Source: Verrucomicrobiota bacterium
GTDB lineage: Bacteria > Verrucomicrobiota > Verrucomicrobiia > Limisphaerales > PALSA-1396
DNA length: 64,000 nucleotides
Direction: 5' to 3'
Assembly: GCA_016200005.1 (NCBI GenBank)
Contig: JACQFP010000047.1
Span: 165,551-229,550, forward strand
A model generated the notes under the pieces. It was not told the origin of the DNA, made no database searches, and saw only the letters and a list, made by a program, of their open reading frames with translations. This document shows positions 28,889-39,192 of this stretch, in pieces; within the stretch, counting starts at the first letter, position 1, and each line of letters starts with the position of its first letter. The position numbers were made by a program, and so were the translations under genes.

Positions 28889-31051
28889 TCATTGCGCTCG
28901 CACGCGATAGAATCTGGTGTCCGGAGCGCTGGCCGGCGCGCTGAAGGATTTGGTGGTGCCGTCTCCCGCAACCCCCGGTCCTGCATCAAGCGTCCAGGCA
29001 TCGGTGATCGCATTCTTGAAGTCCACGAAGTATTGATGGCCAACAACAGTGGCGTACGAGAAGGTGATGTTGCCACCGGAGAATTGCGGATTGAGAATTT
29101 GCACGATGCCTATCGGCGCAGTGCGACTCATGTAAGCCTTTACTGAACCCGCAGTGGTCGAATTGATTAGAGTCTCCACGCCGGTGGTGCGATTTACCGA
29201 GTACCATTCAATGTCGCACCCGCCGCTGTTCTGAAAGAAGATCAAGCGGAATGGATAGACCCCGTTGGATTGTACCAGAAAATCAAAGGTCGTCGTGGCG
29301 GTACCGTTGTCAGTGTTCGGGGTTTCAAAAATTCCCAATTGCAGGGTGGCGTCGGCCCGCGTGAAGTCCGGACCTGCCGAGAGTTTGAATCCGTCGTTCC
29401 TGCGCACGCCAAACCGATACAGACCCGCGGTAAGTTCGAGGTTCGCAGTTGCGGCCATCGCGATGTGCTTGTGAGCACCGGGATCGATGCAAGGGAATGG
29501 TCCGTCACCGGGGAACGACCCTTGATCCGTAGCGTCGATGCTGTAATTGATGACCAGCGTTTCCGAGAAGATGCCGGTTGGATTGCAACCCGTCGCTTGG
29601 TTGACGGCGGGCAGACCGGTGCCGGGATCAATGAGCAGGCCGCCAACCTGGTTTTCTCCCCGGGCGGCGGTGTTCGGGAACGTGAGGTCCTGGAGCTGCT
29701 CGTGATAGTGGATTGCAACGTTGAATCCGTTGGTCAATCCCGAACCAGGCGGGGTGGCCCAGATGCCCAGAAGAACCGGCAAGTTGGCCACTCGGAATGT
29801 CCATTGGTTGGTGAACAGTCGCGTGCCATCGCCAAAGACCAGGCGATTGGTGTGCACTGAGTTCAGGGCCAACTGACTCGCGGGTTGGTACGTGATCAAT
29901 GTCCCGGCAAGGTTGGTGCTGATCGTGGCCGAAGCGGTCACATCGACGTTGTCGAACTGGTAGTTGATGGTGTTGGTCGCCACAGAGGTGTCGCGATTGA
30001 CAATCGCGATTTTGATCGGCGAATCCGGCAGCGCGTCCGGTAGCGCCACGCTCGTTGAGTTCGACGCCGGCGAGGTGTAGCCCACGACCGGTGGGTTGGT
30101 GACGGCACCGACGACCGGCGCGAAGACAAGATAATTCATTTGGAGATTGAGGCTGGCGTCCGGGGCGGTCATCCGCAGCGTATTGACGCCGGACAAGTTG
30201 AGGACCAGCGGACTACCGAAGGCATTGCCTAGACGCACGTAAACGTGGCCCGCACCGCTGTTGGGCACCGGGAAGCTGCCCAGTGAAAATGTCGCTTGAT
30301 TGCTGGTAGTGGTGTTTCCCGTGACGAGATCCAACCGGACTGACTGCGCCACCTGGCCGGCACAACGCAAAAAGACATTATATTTTCCAGCGGGGAAGGT
30401 CCGCGAATAGTTCAACCATTCCCCTTGCTCGACCAGGCTGACATCAAACTCGCTGGCGCTGGCATCCGTGTACTTTTGGCGTTCGGTGTCAATTGACAGC
30501 CGCGTGTCCACTGCGTCGGTGGTGCGATAATCGCCCAGCGTTGCTGGAGTAACATCGTGGAAATCCACCTCTGGCGTGCCGACGGCGCTGAGGTAGCCAT
30601 TGGGCGCGGGATTATCCATGAAGTTCCCGCTATTAGTGTTGTAATCTTCCGCTTCGATCACCAACGCGCTCGGTTCGGTGAAGGTATCGAAGAGCAGCGG
30701 GAAAGTCGTAGGCTGGCCGCCAGAGTCCTGCACGGTGATCGCCCCCGTGTAAATGGTGTTGGTTACCAGGCCGGCAAAGGTCGCGCTGATGCTCGGGGTA
30801 CCGGCCCCGGTGATGATCAGGCCACTGCTGACATTGCTTCCATTCAAGACCAGTATGACGCCTGAGGATGGAATGGTGTTGGTGCCAATCGAATTCGCGG
30901 AGAAAGAAATCCCATTCGCGACGGGCCAGAAGAGGTTGCCTTGGGGAGGTGGACTTGGGGCAACACTGCTGATTATCGGCGGCTCCGAAGCCCCCGGCGG
31001 AAATACGGCCGCGAATTTATAAGCTAAAAAGTCAATATCCACGCAGCCCAT
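28889..31051 (-). pseudogene. C-terminal 720 residues of a split secreted carbohydrate-binding protein
   Basis: Starts with ATG directly after an in-frame TAA and has no signal peptide. The first residues (CVDIDFLAYKF) complete a lectin-like domain begun by the upstream half. An Ig-like domain, a CBM6-like domain (LVIEAEDYNTNSGNFMDN to LQMNYLVFAP), a further beta domain and a PA14-like domain (LYRFGVRRNDGFKLSAGPDF) follow. The end (YFVDFKNA, FYRVRAQ) is a variant of the shared C-terminal module. It would be cytoplasmic if expressed alone, so it makes sense only as part of the ~1061-residue protein. Sequencing error, recent mutation or read-through are all possible. Confidence 0.75.
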
Positions 31052-32074
31052 TTAGGCGCTTTGGGACATGCCCATTTCGATGTGGTTTCCACTGCCGCCG
31101 CCGGCTTCCCCTCCGGAGGTGGCGGCCGTCACATGGAAGGCTTGCGCCGAGATCGATCCATTCGTGTAAACCAGAACCAAATGAGTGCCAACGCCCGAGT
31201 TGTCCTTCTTGACGACAATCCAGAATTCATTCCATTCCGTCGGATCAAGCGGCAAGAACTGCGAGGCCACTTCAGTGAAATCGATGTTGTTGTTGGGTGT
31301 AATTCCATTGAGTCCATTTAACATAAGTCCCTGAAAGTTGGCTTTCGGTGTGGCAGTGAGGCCGCCGCCCGTGTCGTTGCTCGTCACCAATGAAAAGCCG
31401 AGCTTGCCGATCGCCGCTTGACGGGGGTTGAAAAAACCATTGGCGTTATCGGCAATCAGGTAACCATCCCCGGCAGCCGGATAGGGTTGGGGTCCGCTTC
31501 CACTCTCGCCGCTGGGGTAGAGATTATCCACTGCATTCGTGGTTTTGGCCGGCGTGGGAACTCGAGCGCGAAAAGTAATCGTGAACCCATCATCTAAAAA
31601 CGTATCCGCCGGGGGACCACCGAGGTCCGTCCCCATGTCGTGGACGAACTGTATCTTGCGATCCGTTCCGGGTGGGGCGGAGAAAACGCATCCGCCGCAG
31701 CCATTATTTGTAAAGCTGGCACCACTCTGCTGGTCCGGTCGGCCGGTGTCCTGAATACGCAGATAGTTCACGTTGGTTGCTGGATAAGTCAGATCACCTT
31801 CCAGGAAGGCGGACACGCCGCCCGGCGGGTTGGCATTGGAGAGTATCCCGCCAATGCCGTCCCCAGCCCATTCGCTGGAACCGTTGCTTTTATTCCAAGT
31901 ACCATCCAGGGAATCGAAAACGCCAGTCCCGGATGCCGCCGCGTCGCCGCGGAAAATATAATTCCAACCTCCTGCGGGATCGGGATAAGCAATACCGGGA
32001 TCGGCGGCGTTGACCGATTGGCTGGCAAGGGTGAGACAAATGAGAATCCAAGAGTGGGAGAGCATTCTTTTCAT
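31052..32074 (-). pseudogene. N-terminal 340 residues of the same split secreted protein
   Basis: Exported: the leader SWILICLTLASQSVNA ends at residue 23 and the mature part starts ADPGIAYP. A concanavalin-like lectin fold is seen across FVHDMGTDLGGPP, DGFTITFRARVPT and TEWNEFWIVVKKDNSG. The frame stops at TAA (31052-31054) in HIEMGMSQSA, one strand before the domain would end; the next codon is ATG in the same frame, opening CVDIDFLAYK. One nucleotide change at the TAA would restore a single protein. The gene is preceded by a 242-bp gap holding no recognised gene. Confidence 0.75.
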
Positions 32075-32316
32075 AGGCTTCGCGAAGGGTTAACTGGGTT
32101 CTGCCGGAACTTGACGCGACCTTGGGATAGAAAGCAAGTGTTTTTTTGGAAATATTGATCGTCGCCACCTGGCCTTTCTGCCATGCCTTTGAATACATCG
32201 CCGAGAGATCCACAGAACAGAATCATAGCCGATTCCCTTGCTCTGCGTAACCGCCCCAGTGAAGCCATCGAGATCAATGAAGGCGAAAATGCTCCTCCGC
32301 CGCGCGAAATCAAAAG

Positions 32317-33738
32317 CTATTTTGCCCTGACGGTGTACGTGAGATCATCCAGCGACACATCGACGAAATGACCGCCAGTCTGGAGGTTGAAGAGCCCGAA
32401 GCGGTCGAAGGTCGCTCCCGACCTTCGGTGTTCCGGTTTGAGGGTGAGCGTTTGTGTCTGTTTGTCGAACGTCACGATGATTTGACCACTGCCATCGGTG
32501 GCACGAGGCGAGTAACGAATCGACCATTTGTGCACAAGTCCGTCCGGACGAATGATCGGGCCGGAATCTTCTGAAATCCCCGTTCCACTCGCTGTGGTAT
32601 AAGCTGGACGAAAATAGTGACCGACGCGGCTCGGGCCTTCGATAAGAATTGCCAACAGGTTTTTCTGCCGCTCTTTGATTTCAGACGTGACTTTATTGGT
32701 TTTGGAAGCCGAATCGAACCAGCCGAGGAAAACAGCACTGTCCGAACCGGCGCCGTTGAATGCCAATTTCCCCGACGCAAACAATTCGTCGTCCAGAGTC
32801 AGCGGACCGACCTTGTCCGCATAGTAAGCGAGTTTTTCATCACGCCAGATGATGCCGCCAATTTTTCCTTTCGTCGTCTCGTTTGCACGCGTGTAGCCAA
32901 AATAATCGTACGGCCGGATGACGCGTTCTTCAAACTCGACCTTGTTGCCTTTTGCTTCCCAGCCGGTTTGCAAATCAAGCACGTGGCCATCAAGAGTCAA
33001 ATCACTTACATACGCCTCCATCCCGCCACCGGTGACCTGTACGTTGAACGCACCGAAACGATCGAACGCGGCGCCATCCGCTTTGTGTCCGGGCGCCAGT
33101 GGCTGTGAGTATTTCCGGCCATCAACCATGAACGTGAGCAGTCCATTGCCGTCGCTTGCGTCCGGGTCGTAACTCAAGGTCCATTCATGCACCGTTCCAT
33201 CGGCGAGGAAGGGTTTGGTCGTGGTCGTCTGGTAGCGTTCCCCCTCGAAACAACCGCCGCCGCCGGTCAACCAGTTGCGCGTACCGTATTCGTAAAAAAG
33301 CCAGTATCTGCCACCGTTGCCGTCGATGCGGAAGACCAGCGAGTTGGGCGTCCGCCAGCCGCGCGACTTTTCGTTGAACCAGCCGATAAGCATTCCAGCG
33401 GCGCCATCGTCCCTGGTGACGGCGAACTTGCCGGAAGCGGTGAGTTTGTCCTGAAGGGTTTTTGTCGGAATCACCTTCGCATAATAGGCCGGCGTGATCG
33501 AGCGTTGAATCCACCCGCCGATTTCTCCATTGGTGCTTCCGGTGTAGCGGGTCGTGCGAAATCCGAAATCCTGCCGCGTGATGGGAATGGGATTGGGTAT
33601 GAGTTGGTTGCGATAACCTTCCCAGTGTGGATCGGCCTTCGAGTCCACATGGCGCTCGCGGCCAGTTTGTGCGTTCGCCGCCGCGACTACCGCAACAATC
33701 AGGAGCAGGTTTTTGAACATGCGGTTAAAACTGTTCAA
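32317..33738 (-). CDS. Secreted protein with two tandem lectin-like domains
   Basis: A 473-residue exported protein (LLLIVAVVAAANAQ signal) made of two related halves of about 210 residues. GGWIQRSITPAYYAKVI plus KLTASGKFAV plus MLIGWFNEKSRGW in the first half match GGIIWRDEKLAYYADKV plus ELFASGKLAF plus VFLGWFDSASKTN in the second, each ending in AFDRFGAFN or TFDRFGLFN. The fold looks like concanavalin/LamG jelly rolls that bind glycans. No catalytic residues are evident. It lies in a run of secreted proteins upstream of the DUF1501/DUF1553 pair's minus-strand neighbours. Confidence 0.75.
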   Translation of the reverse strand: MNSFNRMFKNLLLIVAVVAAANAQTGRERHVDSKADPHWEGYRNQLIPNPIPITRQDFGFRTTRYTGSTNGEIGGWIQRSITPAYYAKVIPTKTLQDKLTASGKFAVTRDDGAAGMLIGWFNEKSRGWRTPNSLVFRIDGNGGRYWLFYEYGTRNWLTGGGGCFEGERYQTTTTKPFLADGTVHEWTLSYDPDASDGNGLLTFMVDGRKYSQPLAPGHKADGAAFDRFGAFNVQVTGGGMEAYVSDLTLDGHVLDLQTGWEAKGNKVEFEERVIRPYDYFGYTRANETTKGKIGGIIWRDEKLAYYADKVGPLTLDDELFASGKLAFNGAGSDSAVFLGWFDSASKTNKVTSEIKERQKNLLAILIEGPSRVGHYFRPAYTTASGTGISEDSGPIIRPDGLVHKWSIRYSPRATDGSGQIIVTFDKQTQTLTLKPEHRRSGATFDRFGLFNLQTGGHFVDVSLDDLTYTVRAK

Positions 33739-33798
33739 GGCAGTCGCTGGCTCACTGGAGTTTGCGATGTTGTCGCGCTCGAACCAACTGGCTTCGCT

Positions 33799-35265
33799 TC
33801 AAACCAGAAGTTCCTTGACCGCTTCCCCCTCCACATCCGTGAGCCGGAAATCGCGACCTTGGAAGCGATACGTCAGCTTCGTGTGATCGAACCCAAGCAG
33901 GTGAAGCAGCGTTGCGTGAAGATCGTGGACGTGGACCCGGTCCTTCACCACCTGGAAGCCGAACTCATCGGTCTCACCCATCGTAACGCCCGGTTTGATA
34001 CCGCCGCCAGCCAGCCACACGGTGAACGCTTGCGGATGATGATCGCGACCGAGTTTGCGGCCCGCATCGGGATTGCTCTCCACCATGGGTGTGCGGCCAA
34101 ACTCACCGCCCCAAAGCACCAGTGTATCGTCGAGCAAGGCGCGCTGTTTGAGATCTTTGATCAGGGCGGCGCTGGCCTGGTCGGTCTTGCCGGCCTGATC
34201 CTTGACGCCTTTCACCACCTCGCTGTGATGGTCCCAACCCTCGTGGAAAAGTTGAACAAAGCGGACTCCGCGTTCAATGAGCCGGCGCGCAAGCAGGCAG
34301 TTCATCGCGAAGGAAGGTTTGCCCGGCTCGGCACCATACATTTTGAGCGTCTCCGGCGATTCCTTGGAAACGTCGATCAACTCCGGACCGCTGGTTTGCA
34401 TCCGATACGCCATCTCGAACGAATTGATGCGCGTCGCAATTTCCGGATCACCCATCGCGTCGAGATGTTTTTGGTTCAGTTCCTTGATCAGGTCGAGCGT
34501 GCGCCGCTGCATCTTTTCGGTGATGCCTGCGGGGTTTGAGAGATACAGCACCGGGTCGCCGGATTTGCGGAACGGAACGCCCTGATAAATCGTCGGCAGA
34601 AATCCGCTGCCGTAAAGCGCCGCGCCGCCGCTGAGCCCTCCGGCTGAATTAAGCACGACGAAGCCGGGAAGGTTTTGCGCTTCGCTGCCGAGTCCGTAGA
34701 GCACCCATGAGCCGAAACACGGCCGGCCAAACTGCGTCGAGCCAGTCTGCATCAACACCTGGCCGGGCGCGTGATTGAACGCGTCGGTGGTCATCGATTT
34801 CACAATGGCAATGTCGTCCACCACTTCGGCCAGATGCGGCAACGCCTCGGAAATTTCCGCGCCGGATTTCCCGTGCTTCGCGAACTTGAATTCGGAAGCG
34901 TAGAGCGCTGCGTCGGGCTTGATGAACGCGTACTTCTGTCCCATCACGACTTCCTGAGGAATCGGCTTGCCGGTGTATTTGGCGAGCGTGGGCTTGTAAT
35001 CGTACAGATCGAGCTGGCTCGGTCCGCCGCCCATGAAGAGATAAATCACCCGCCTGGCTTTGGGCGCAAAGTGGGGTTGATGCGGAGAGAGAGGATTTGT
35101 GACCTTGGGTGTCGTGGTCGCACCAAACACGCTGTCTTTGCCAAGCAAGGAAGCGAGCGCGATTGAACCAAGCCCCACGCCGCATTGGCGGAAGAACCAG
35201 CGGCGGGTGGTGAGTCTGGCGTGTTCCAGGCGAAGCTCGTCAGTTAAGTTCAATTTCGTCTTCAT
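33799..35265 (-). CDS. DUF1501 family protein (Tat-exported, sulfatase-like fold)
   Basis: A 488-residue protein, with an internal twin-arginine region near the start ([20 protein letters not shown]). Family hallmarks are [18 protein letters not shown] and, later, [28 protein letters not shown] and [17 protein letters not shown]1501 proteins are abundant in Planctomycetes and Verrucomicrobia, have an alkaline phosphatase/sulfatase-like fold and are nearly always coded next to a DUF1549/DUF1553 cytochrome, as here. The biochemical role of the pair is not established. Confidence 0.95.
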   Translation of the reverse strand: MKTKLNLTDELRLEHARLTTRRWFFRQCGVGLGSIALASLLGKDSVFGATTTPKVTNPLSPHQPHFAPKARRVIYLFMGGGPSQLDLYDYKPTLAKYTGKPIPQEVVMGQKYAFIKPDAALYASEFKFAKHGKSGAEISEALPHLAEVVDDIAIVKSMTTDAFNHAPGQVLMQTGSTQFGRPCFGSWVLYGLGSEAQNLPGFVVLNSAGGLSGGAALYGSGFLPTIYQGVPFRKSGDPVLYLSNPAGITEKMQRRTLDLIKELNQKHLDAMGDPEIATRINSFEMAYRMQTSGPELIDVSKESPETLKMYGAEPGKPSFAMNCLLARRLIERGVRFVQLFHEGWDHHSEVVKGVKDQAGKTDQASAALIKDLKQRALLDDTLVLWGGEFGRTPMVESNPDAGRKLGRDHHPQAFTVWLAGGGIKPGVTMGETDEFGFQVVKDRVHVHDLHATLLHLLGFDHTKLTYRFQGRDFRLTDVEGEAVKELLV

Positions 35266-35296
35266 GGCGTGTTAAGTACCCAAAATCCAAATACCC

Positions 35297-35358
35297 AAAC
35301 ACCCAACGTTGCGATTTGGCGATTGGACTTTCTTGGGGCGTTGGGGCGTTGGGTGTTT
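35297..35358. repeat. 12-bp-arm inverted repeat aaacacccaacg (family H)
   Basis: aaacacccaacg (35297-35308) is complementary to cgttgggtgttt (35347-35358); flanking ccaaa and ttttggg blocks extend the symmetry imperfectly. It is in the 107-bp gap between the DUF1553 and DUF1501 genes and could form a hairpin in the operon mRNA. Confidence 0.65.
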
Positions 35359-35372
35359 TGCTTTTGGGCATT

Positions 35373-38300
35373 TCATTCCTTCGTTATCGTTTCATCCAGA
35401 TTCAAAATCGCGCGCGACACCATCGCCCACGCGGCGACCTTGTGCAGGTTCACATTGGCCGGCATTTGCTTGGGGTCGGGCAACGCGACGTTCACCGCTG
35501 CCGCCGTCCGGTTTTCAAAATAATCATATTGCTCCTGCCAGAATTTTAATAGTGCTTCCGACTCAGCGGCAGTGGGCTTGCGACCGGTGCACAAGCGGAA
35601 TGCGTAAGTAGCGCGCGTGCGTTCATCCGAACCGCCTTCCTTCAACACACGCAACGCCATCGCTTGAGCCGCTTCCACAAACGTTTTCTCATTCAACGTC
35701 GTCAGCGCCTGCAACGGTGTGTTCGAACGGACGCGGCGGGTGCAGGCGTTGTCGGCGGGCGGCGCATCAAAGGCGATCATGGTCGGAAACGGCAGCGAGC
35801 GTTTCCAGAACGTGTACATGCCGCGGCGAAAGCGGTCATCGCCTTTGGTTTCCGGCCAGTTGAATCCGCCGTAAACCGTGTCACCGACGCTGGCTGGAAT
35901 GGGCGGGTAAACACTCGGCCCGCCGATCTTTGGATTGAGCAGTCCGCTGGTCGCCAACGCGATGTCCTGCACCGTTTCCGCCTCCACGCGGAAGCGCGGC
36001 CCGCGCGCCAGCAGCCGATTGAACTGGTCTTTGGCGTAGAGTTCCGGAGTGACTTTCGACGACTGGCGATAAGTTGCTGAAGTGACGATGAGCCGGTGCA
36101 TTTCCTTGAAACTCCACCCTTTGTCCATGAATTCGCAAGCCAGCCAATCCAACAGTTCGGGATGCGACGGCGCATCCACGCGCGTGCCAAAATCTTCCGG
36201 CGTGGTGACGATGCCCTGGCCGAAATATTCCTGCCAGGTGCGGTTCACGATGACGCGCGCCGTGGTCGGACTGCGCCGGTCCACGAGCCATCTCGCCAGC
36301 CCAAGGCGATTGTGCGGCGCGCCTTCGGGAAAAGGATGCAGCACCGATGGCACATCGGGTTGAACTTCGTCGCCGGGACGCAGGCGGTCACCGCGTTTGA
36401 AGATGTGAGTCACCCGCGGCACTTTGCGTTGCTGGAGGGCGAGCGTGGTGGGCGGATAAGGCCAGTTCGCGAACGCCTCGTCGATCTGCTTGTTGGCTTC
36501 GGCAAAAGTTGGATCGCCAAGTCGGAACGCGTTGAACAATGCCAGGTTTTGTTCCGCGGTTCTTTTTTCCGCAGGCACCGCCAACACTTTTCGCTGCGCA
36601 GTGGTCAGCGGATCAACTTTGAGCGGACCGGCATTGGTCGTGACGCTCAGGCGGAAACGACCGATCATGTGGCAATCGAGCCGCGAATCCTTGTCCAGTC
36701 CGCCTTCACCGCCTTTGAAATTCTCGTGCAGTTGAATGAACAATCGTGTGCCGCCGGGAAATCCGACCGGTTCCTTGCACTCGAAGACAGCGCGATGATC
36801 TTGATTGCGTCGCTCCGGCGTGACCGCCGCCGTCCAGCCGGTCTTCTCCGAATCGCCATCAATCGCATTGGTGATGCTGAACCCGGCTGCTTCCTGATCG
36901 GCCATGGCGCGTTCGAACGCGACCTTGTTCGTAACCATTGGATTGTTTTTCGGATAAGCATCGACCGCGAATTCTTTCAGGAAATAGTTTCCCTTGCCCA
37001 TCAAGCCCGGCCCGCCATAAGGCAGATTGGGATTCGTCAACACTTCAAGCCGGAAGCCGGTGATGTTCGTCAAGGGCGTATCCACCCAGAACTTCATCAC
37101 TCCGCCGCGCTGAAGGTCGCCGCCGCCGAGGAGGGACGAATCCTCCAGTTTTTCAAATTTCGTGGCGAAGTTCATCCAATCGTAGGGGTCGAGCACCGTC
37201 CAATGGCCTTCAGTGCCAGCGGGGCCTTTCTCCCACGCCGCCATGCGCTCGGTGAGGTTGGTGGCATCGTGCATGGCTTTGGTTTCCAGCTCACGCACTT
37301 TGGCGAGAATTTCATCACGCTGTTTTTGCTGCGCCGGTGTCGGCACTTCCAAAGACGGTTCGTCGTCATTGTTCAGAAACGCATAAAGCTGGTAATACTC
37401 CTTCTGCGAGATGGGATCGTATTTGTGGTTGTGACACTGGCAGCAGTTGATGGTCAGACCCAGCCAGGCTTTGCCCAGCGCATCCATGCGGTCAATCATG
37501 GCCTCGACGCGAAATTGCTCCGGTTCGATCCCGCCCTCCTGATTCAGCATCGAGTTGCGCAGGAAACCCGTGGCCACGCGCTGCTCCAGCGTGGGGTTCG
37601 GCAACAAATCGCCGGCAAGCTGTTCAATGGTGAATTGGTCGAAGGGCAGATCGCGATTGAACGCCCTGATCACCCAATCGCGATACGGCCAGATGCTGCG
37701 CGGCACGTCCTTCTCGTAGCCGTTCGTATCGGCATATCGGGCCGCATCGAGCCAGTGGCGGCCCCAGCGCTCGCCGTAGTGCGGTGACGACAACAAGCGC
37801 TCGACCAATTTGTCGTAAGCGTCGGAACTGCGGTCGGCGAGGAAACGATCAACTTCCTCAATCGTCGGCGGCAGTCCGGTCAGGTCCAAGCTCAGGCGGC
37901 GAATCAGCGTGATGCGGTCGGCCTCCGGCGAAGGTTTGAGTTTTTCCTTTTCGAGTCGGGCGAGAACAAAATTGTCGATGGCGTTCCGCACCCACTTTTT
38001 GTTTTTGACTGCAGGTATCGCCGGGCGCACCGGCGCTTTGAAGGCCCAATGGTTTCGTTTATCAGCGCCCTTCGCATCCAATCCATCGGGCCAGCTCGCG
38101 CCTTGATCAATCCACGCCCGCAACAGACCGATTTGCTCGGCGGTCAGACGGTCGCCCTTTTGCGGCATGACGAGGTCTTTTTCCAAACCGGCCACCAGGT
38201 GTATCATCCGACTCTCCTCGCTCTTGCCGGGCACAATCACCGGACCATGCTCGCCGCCTTTCAACGCGACGGCTTTGACATCCCAACGCAACTCCGCCTT

Positions 38301-38507
38301 TTGCCGGTCAGCTCCGTGACACGAATAACAACTCTTGGAGAGGATCGGCTGAATGTCTTTGACGAAATCCACTTTCCGGGCGGCAGGCGGCGGCAATTTG
38401 GAAACATCGACTGCGGCGGCAGCGCCAGCCACGGGCAGGAAGCAAGTCGCACCCAAAAGGCACCCCACGCATCCGATGAAGCGTGTTGTGAAAGCACTGA
38501 CTGTCAT
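35373..38507 (-). CDS. DUF1549/DUF1553 protein with planctomycete-type cytochrome c domain
   Basis: A 1044-residue exported protein. After the signal peptide ([20 protein letters not shown]), a PSD1-type cytochrome c domain has heme-binding CYSCHG and distal [13 protein letters not shown]1549 domain follows ([50 protein letters not shown]), then a central jelly-roll region, and a DUF1553 domain ([40 protein letters not shown]). The second Cys-rich block may bind another cofactor. It precedes its DUF1501 partner. The start at 38507 gives a proper signal; the longer frame does not. Probably a periplasmic redox protein of unknown substrate. Confidence 0.95.
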   Translation of the reverse strand: MTVSAFTTRFIGCVGCLLGATCFLPVAGAAAAVDVSKLPPPAARKVDFVKDIQPILSKSCYSCHGADRQKAELRWDVKAVALKGGEHGPVIVPGKSEESRMIHLVAGLEKDLVMPQKGDRLTAEQIGLLRAWIDQGASWPDGLDAKGADKRNHWAFKAPVRPAIPAVKNKKWVRNAIDNFVLARLEKEKLKPSPEADRITLIRRLSLDLTGLPPTIEEVDRFLADRSSDAYDKLVERLLSSPHYGERWGRHWLDAARYADTNGYEKDVPRSIWPYRDWVIRAFNRDLPFDQFTIEQLAGDLLPNPTLEQRVATGFLRNSMLNQEGGIEPEQFRVEAMIDRMDALGKAWLGLTINCCQCHNHKYDPISQKEYYQLYAFLNNDDEPSLEVPTPAQQKQRDEILAKVRELETKAMHDATNLTERMAAWEKGPAGTEGHWTVLDPYDWMNFATKFEKLEDSSLLGGGDLQRGGVMKFWVDTPLTNITGFRLEVLTNPNLPYGGPGLMGKGNYFLKEFAVDAYPKNNPMVTNKVAFERAMADQEAAGFSITNAIDGDSEKTGWTAAVTPERRNQDHRAVFECKEPVGFPGGTRLFIQLHENFKGGEGGLDKDSRLDCHMIGRFRLSVTTNAGPLKVDPLTTAQRKVLAVPAEKRTAEQNLALFNAFRLGDPTFAEANKQIDEAFANWPYPPTTLALQQRKVPRVTHIFKRGDRLRPGDEVQPDVPSVLHPFPEGAPHNRLGLARWLVDRRSPTTARVIVNRTWQEYFGQGIVTTPEDFGTRVDAPSHPELLDWLACEFMDKGWSFKEMHRLIVTSATYRQSSKVTPELYAKDQFNRLLARGPRFRVEAETVQDIALATSGLLNPKIGGPSVYPPIPASVGDTVYGGFNWPETKGDDRFRRGMYTFWKRSLPFPTMIAFDAPPADNACTRRVRSNTPLQALTTLNEKTFVEAAQAMALRVLKEGGSDERTRATYAFRLCTGRKPTAAESEALLKFWQEQYDYFENRTAAAVNVALPDPKQMPANVNLHKVAAWAMVSRAILNLDETITKE

Positions 38508-38711
38508 ATTCGACTTACTCAATGAGTTTCTTAGCATTATCAAACAAACTCCAGTGCAGGAGGTCACCCTAATGGGCGATTCGAATGTAAATATTACCCA
38601 GCCACTTGTGGTGGACAAGAATTAAACGCGACGCTCTTTCACAGGATTCTGCTGGGAAGACAGCCCCAAAACAAGTTGATTTGCAGCGAACGGCTGGCTA
38701 TTCTCACTGTG

Positions 38712-38951
38712 ATGAATGGCTTGAGCGAATACTGCAAAGACGCAATTAAGCTTGCTGTGGTCAAAAAACTGGGAGCGGGCGAGGGGTATTCGGCCAGAAT
38801 TCCAGGCTTCTCTGGTTTGGTGGTTTTTGCGCCAAACCGGACAGAAGTGTTGCGCGAACTGCAATCCGCACTGGAAGGTTGGGTGGAACTATCTCTGTCG
38901 CGCGGTGACGGACTGCCTACGCTTCATGCCGTCGAAGCTGTCGCTGGTTAA
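38712..38951 (+). CDS. hicB: HicB-like antitoxin
   Basis: A 79-residue protein with the HicB partial RNase H-like fold: LGAGEGYSARIPGFSGLVVF, then TEVLRELQSALEGWVEL and a short tail. HicB proteins neutralise HicA mRNA interferases and often repress the operon. It lacks the usual C-terminal DNA-binding domain. Unusually it is convergent with the HicA-like gene; their stop codons share TTAA at 38948-38951. The start at 38712 is chosen because the preceding 12 residues are not conserved. Confidence 0.8.
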   Translation: MNGLSEYCKDAIKLAVVKKLGAGEGYSARIPGFSGLVVFAPNRTEVLRELQSALEGWVELSLSRGDGLPTLHAVEAVAG

Positions 38952-39166
38952 TCCGCTTCCAGCCAATCCTCACGACTGATTCCGGTTTCCTTCAGGATTT
39001 CGCTCACCATTCCTACGCTCAAGACGCTTCCGTGTGGATTCGGAACGGGAAGCTTCATTGCGCCACGAACCATGAATTGATGCTTTCCGCCAACGTACGG
39101 CCCGTCCCATCCAAGTCTTCGCAGGCGTTTGATCAATTCGCGGCGTGATATAGGTGTAAGACGCAT
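38948..39166 (-). CDS. hicA: HicA-like toxin (mRNA interferase)
   Basis: A 72-residue protein of the HicA/YcfA double-stranded RNA-binding fold. SRRELIKRLRRLGWDG is followed by GGKHQFMVRGAMKLPVPNPHG; the His in GKHQF is the expected catalytic residue. HicA degrades mRNA independently of ribosomes. The C terminus (SEILKETGISREDWLEA) is typical. It faces HicB tail to tail rather than forming a hicAB operon. Confidence 0.85.
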   Translation of the reverse strand: MRLTPISRRELIKRLRRLGWDGPYVGGKHQFMVRGAMKLPVPNPHGSVLSVGMVSEILKETGISREDWLEAD

Positions 39167-39192
39167 CGCAATGCCATTACGCTAACGAGAAT

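Noticed and set aside
32183..32371. Small plus-strand frame in the gap between secreted genes
   Set aside because: No family, half of it overlaps the 3' end of a real minus-strand gene.
36096..37787. Long plus-strand open frame (563 codons) opposite the DUF1553 gene
   Set aside because: No family signal; the opposite strand has a complete, motif-supported protein.
38622..38864. Minus-strand 80-codon frame opposite hicB
   Set aside because: Antisense to a recognisable HicB; no family signal.
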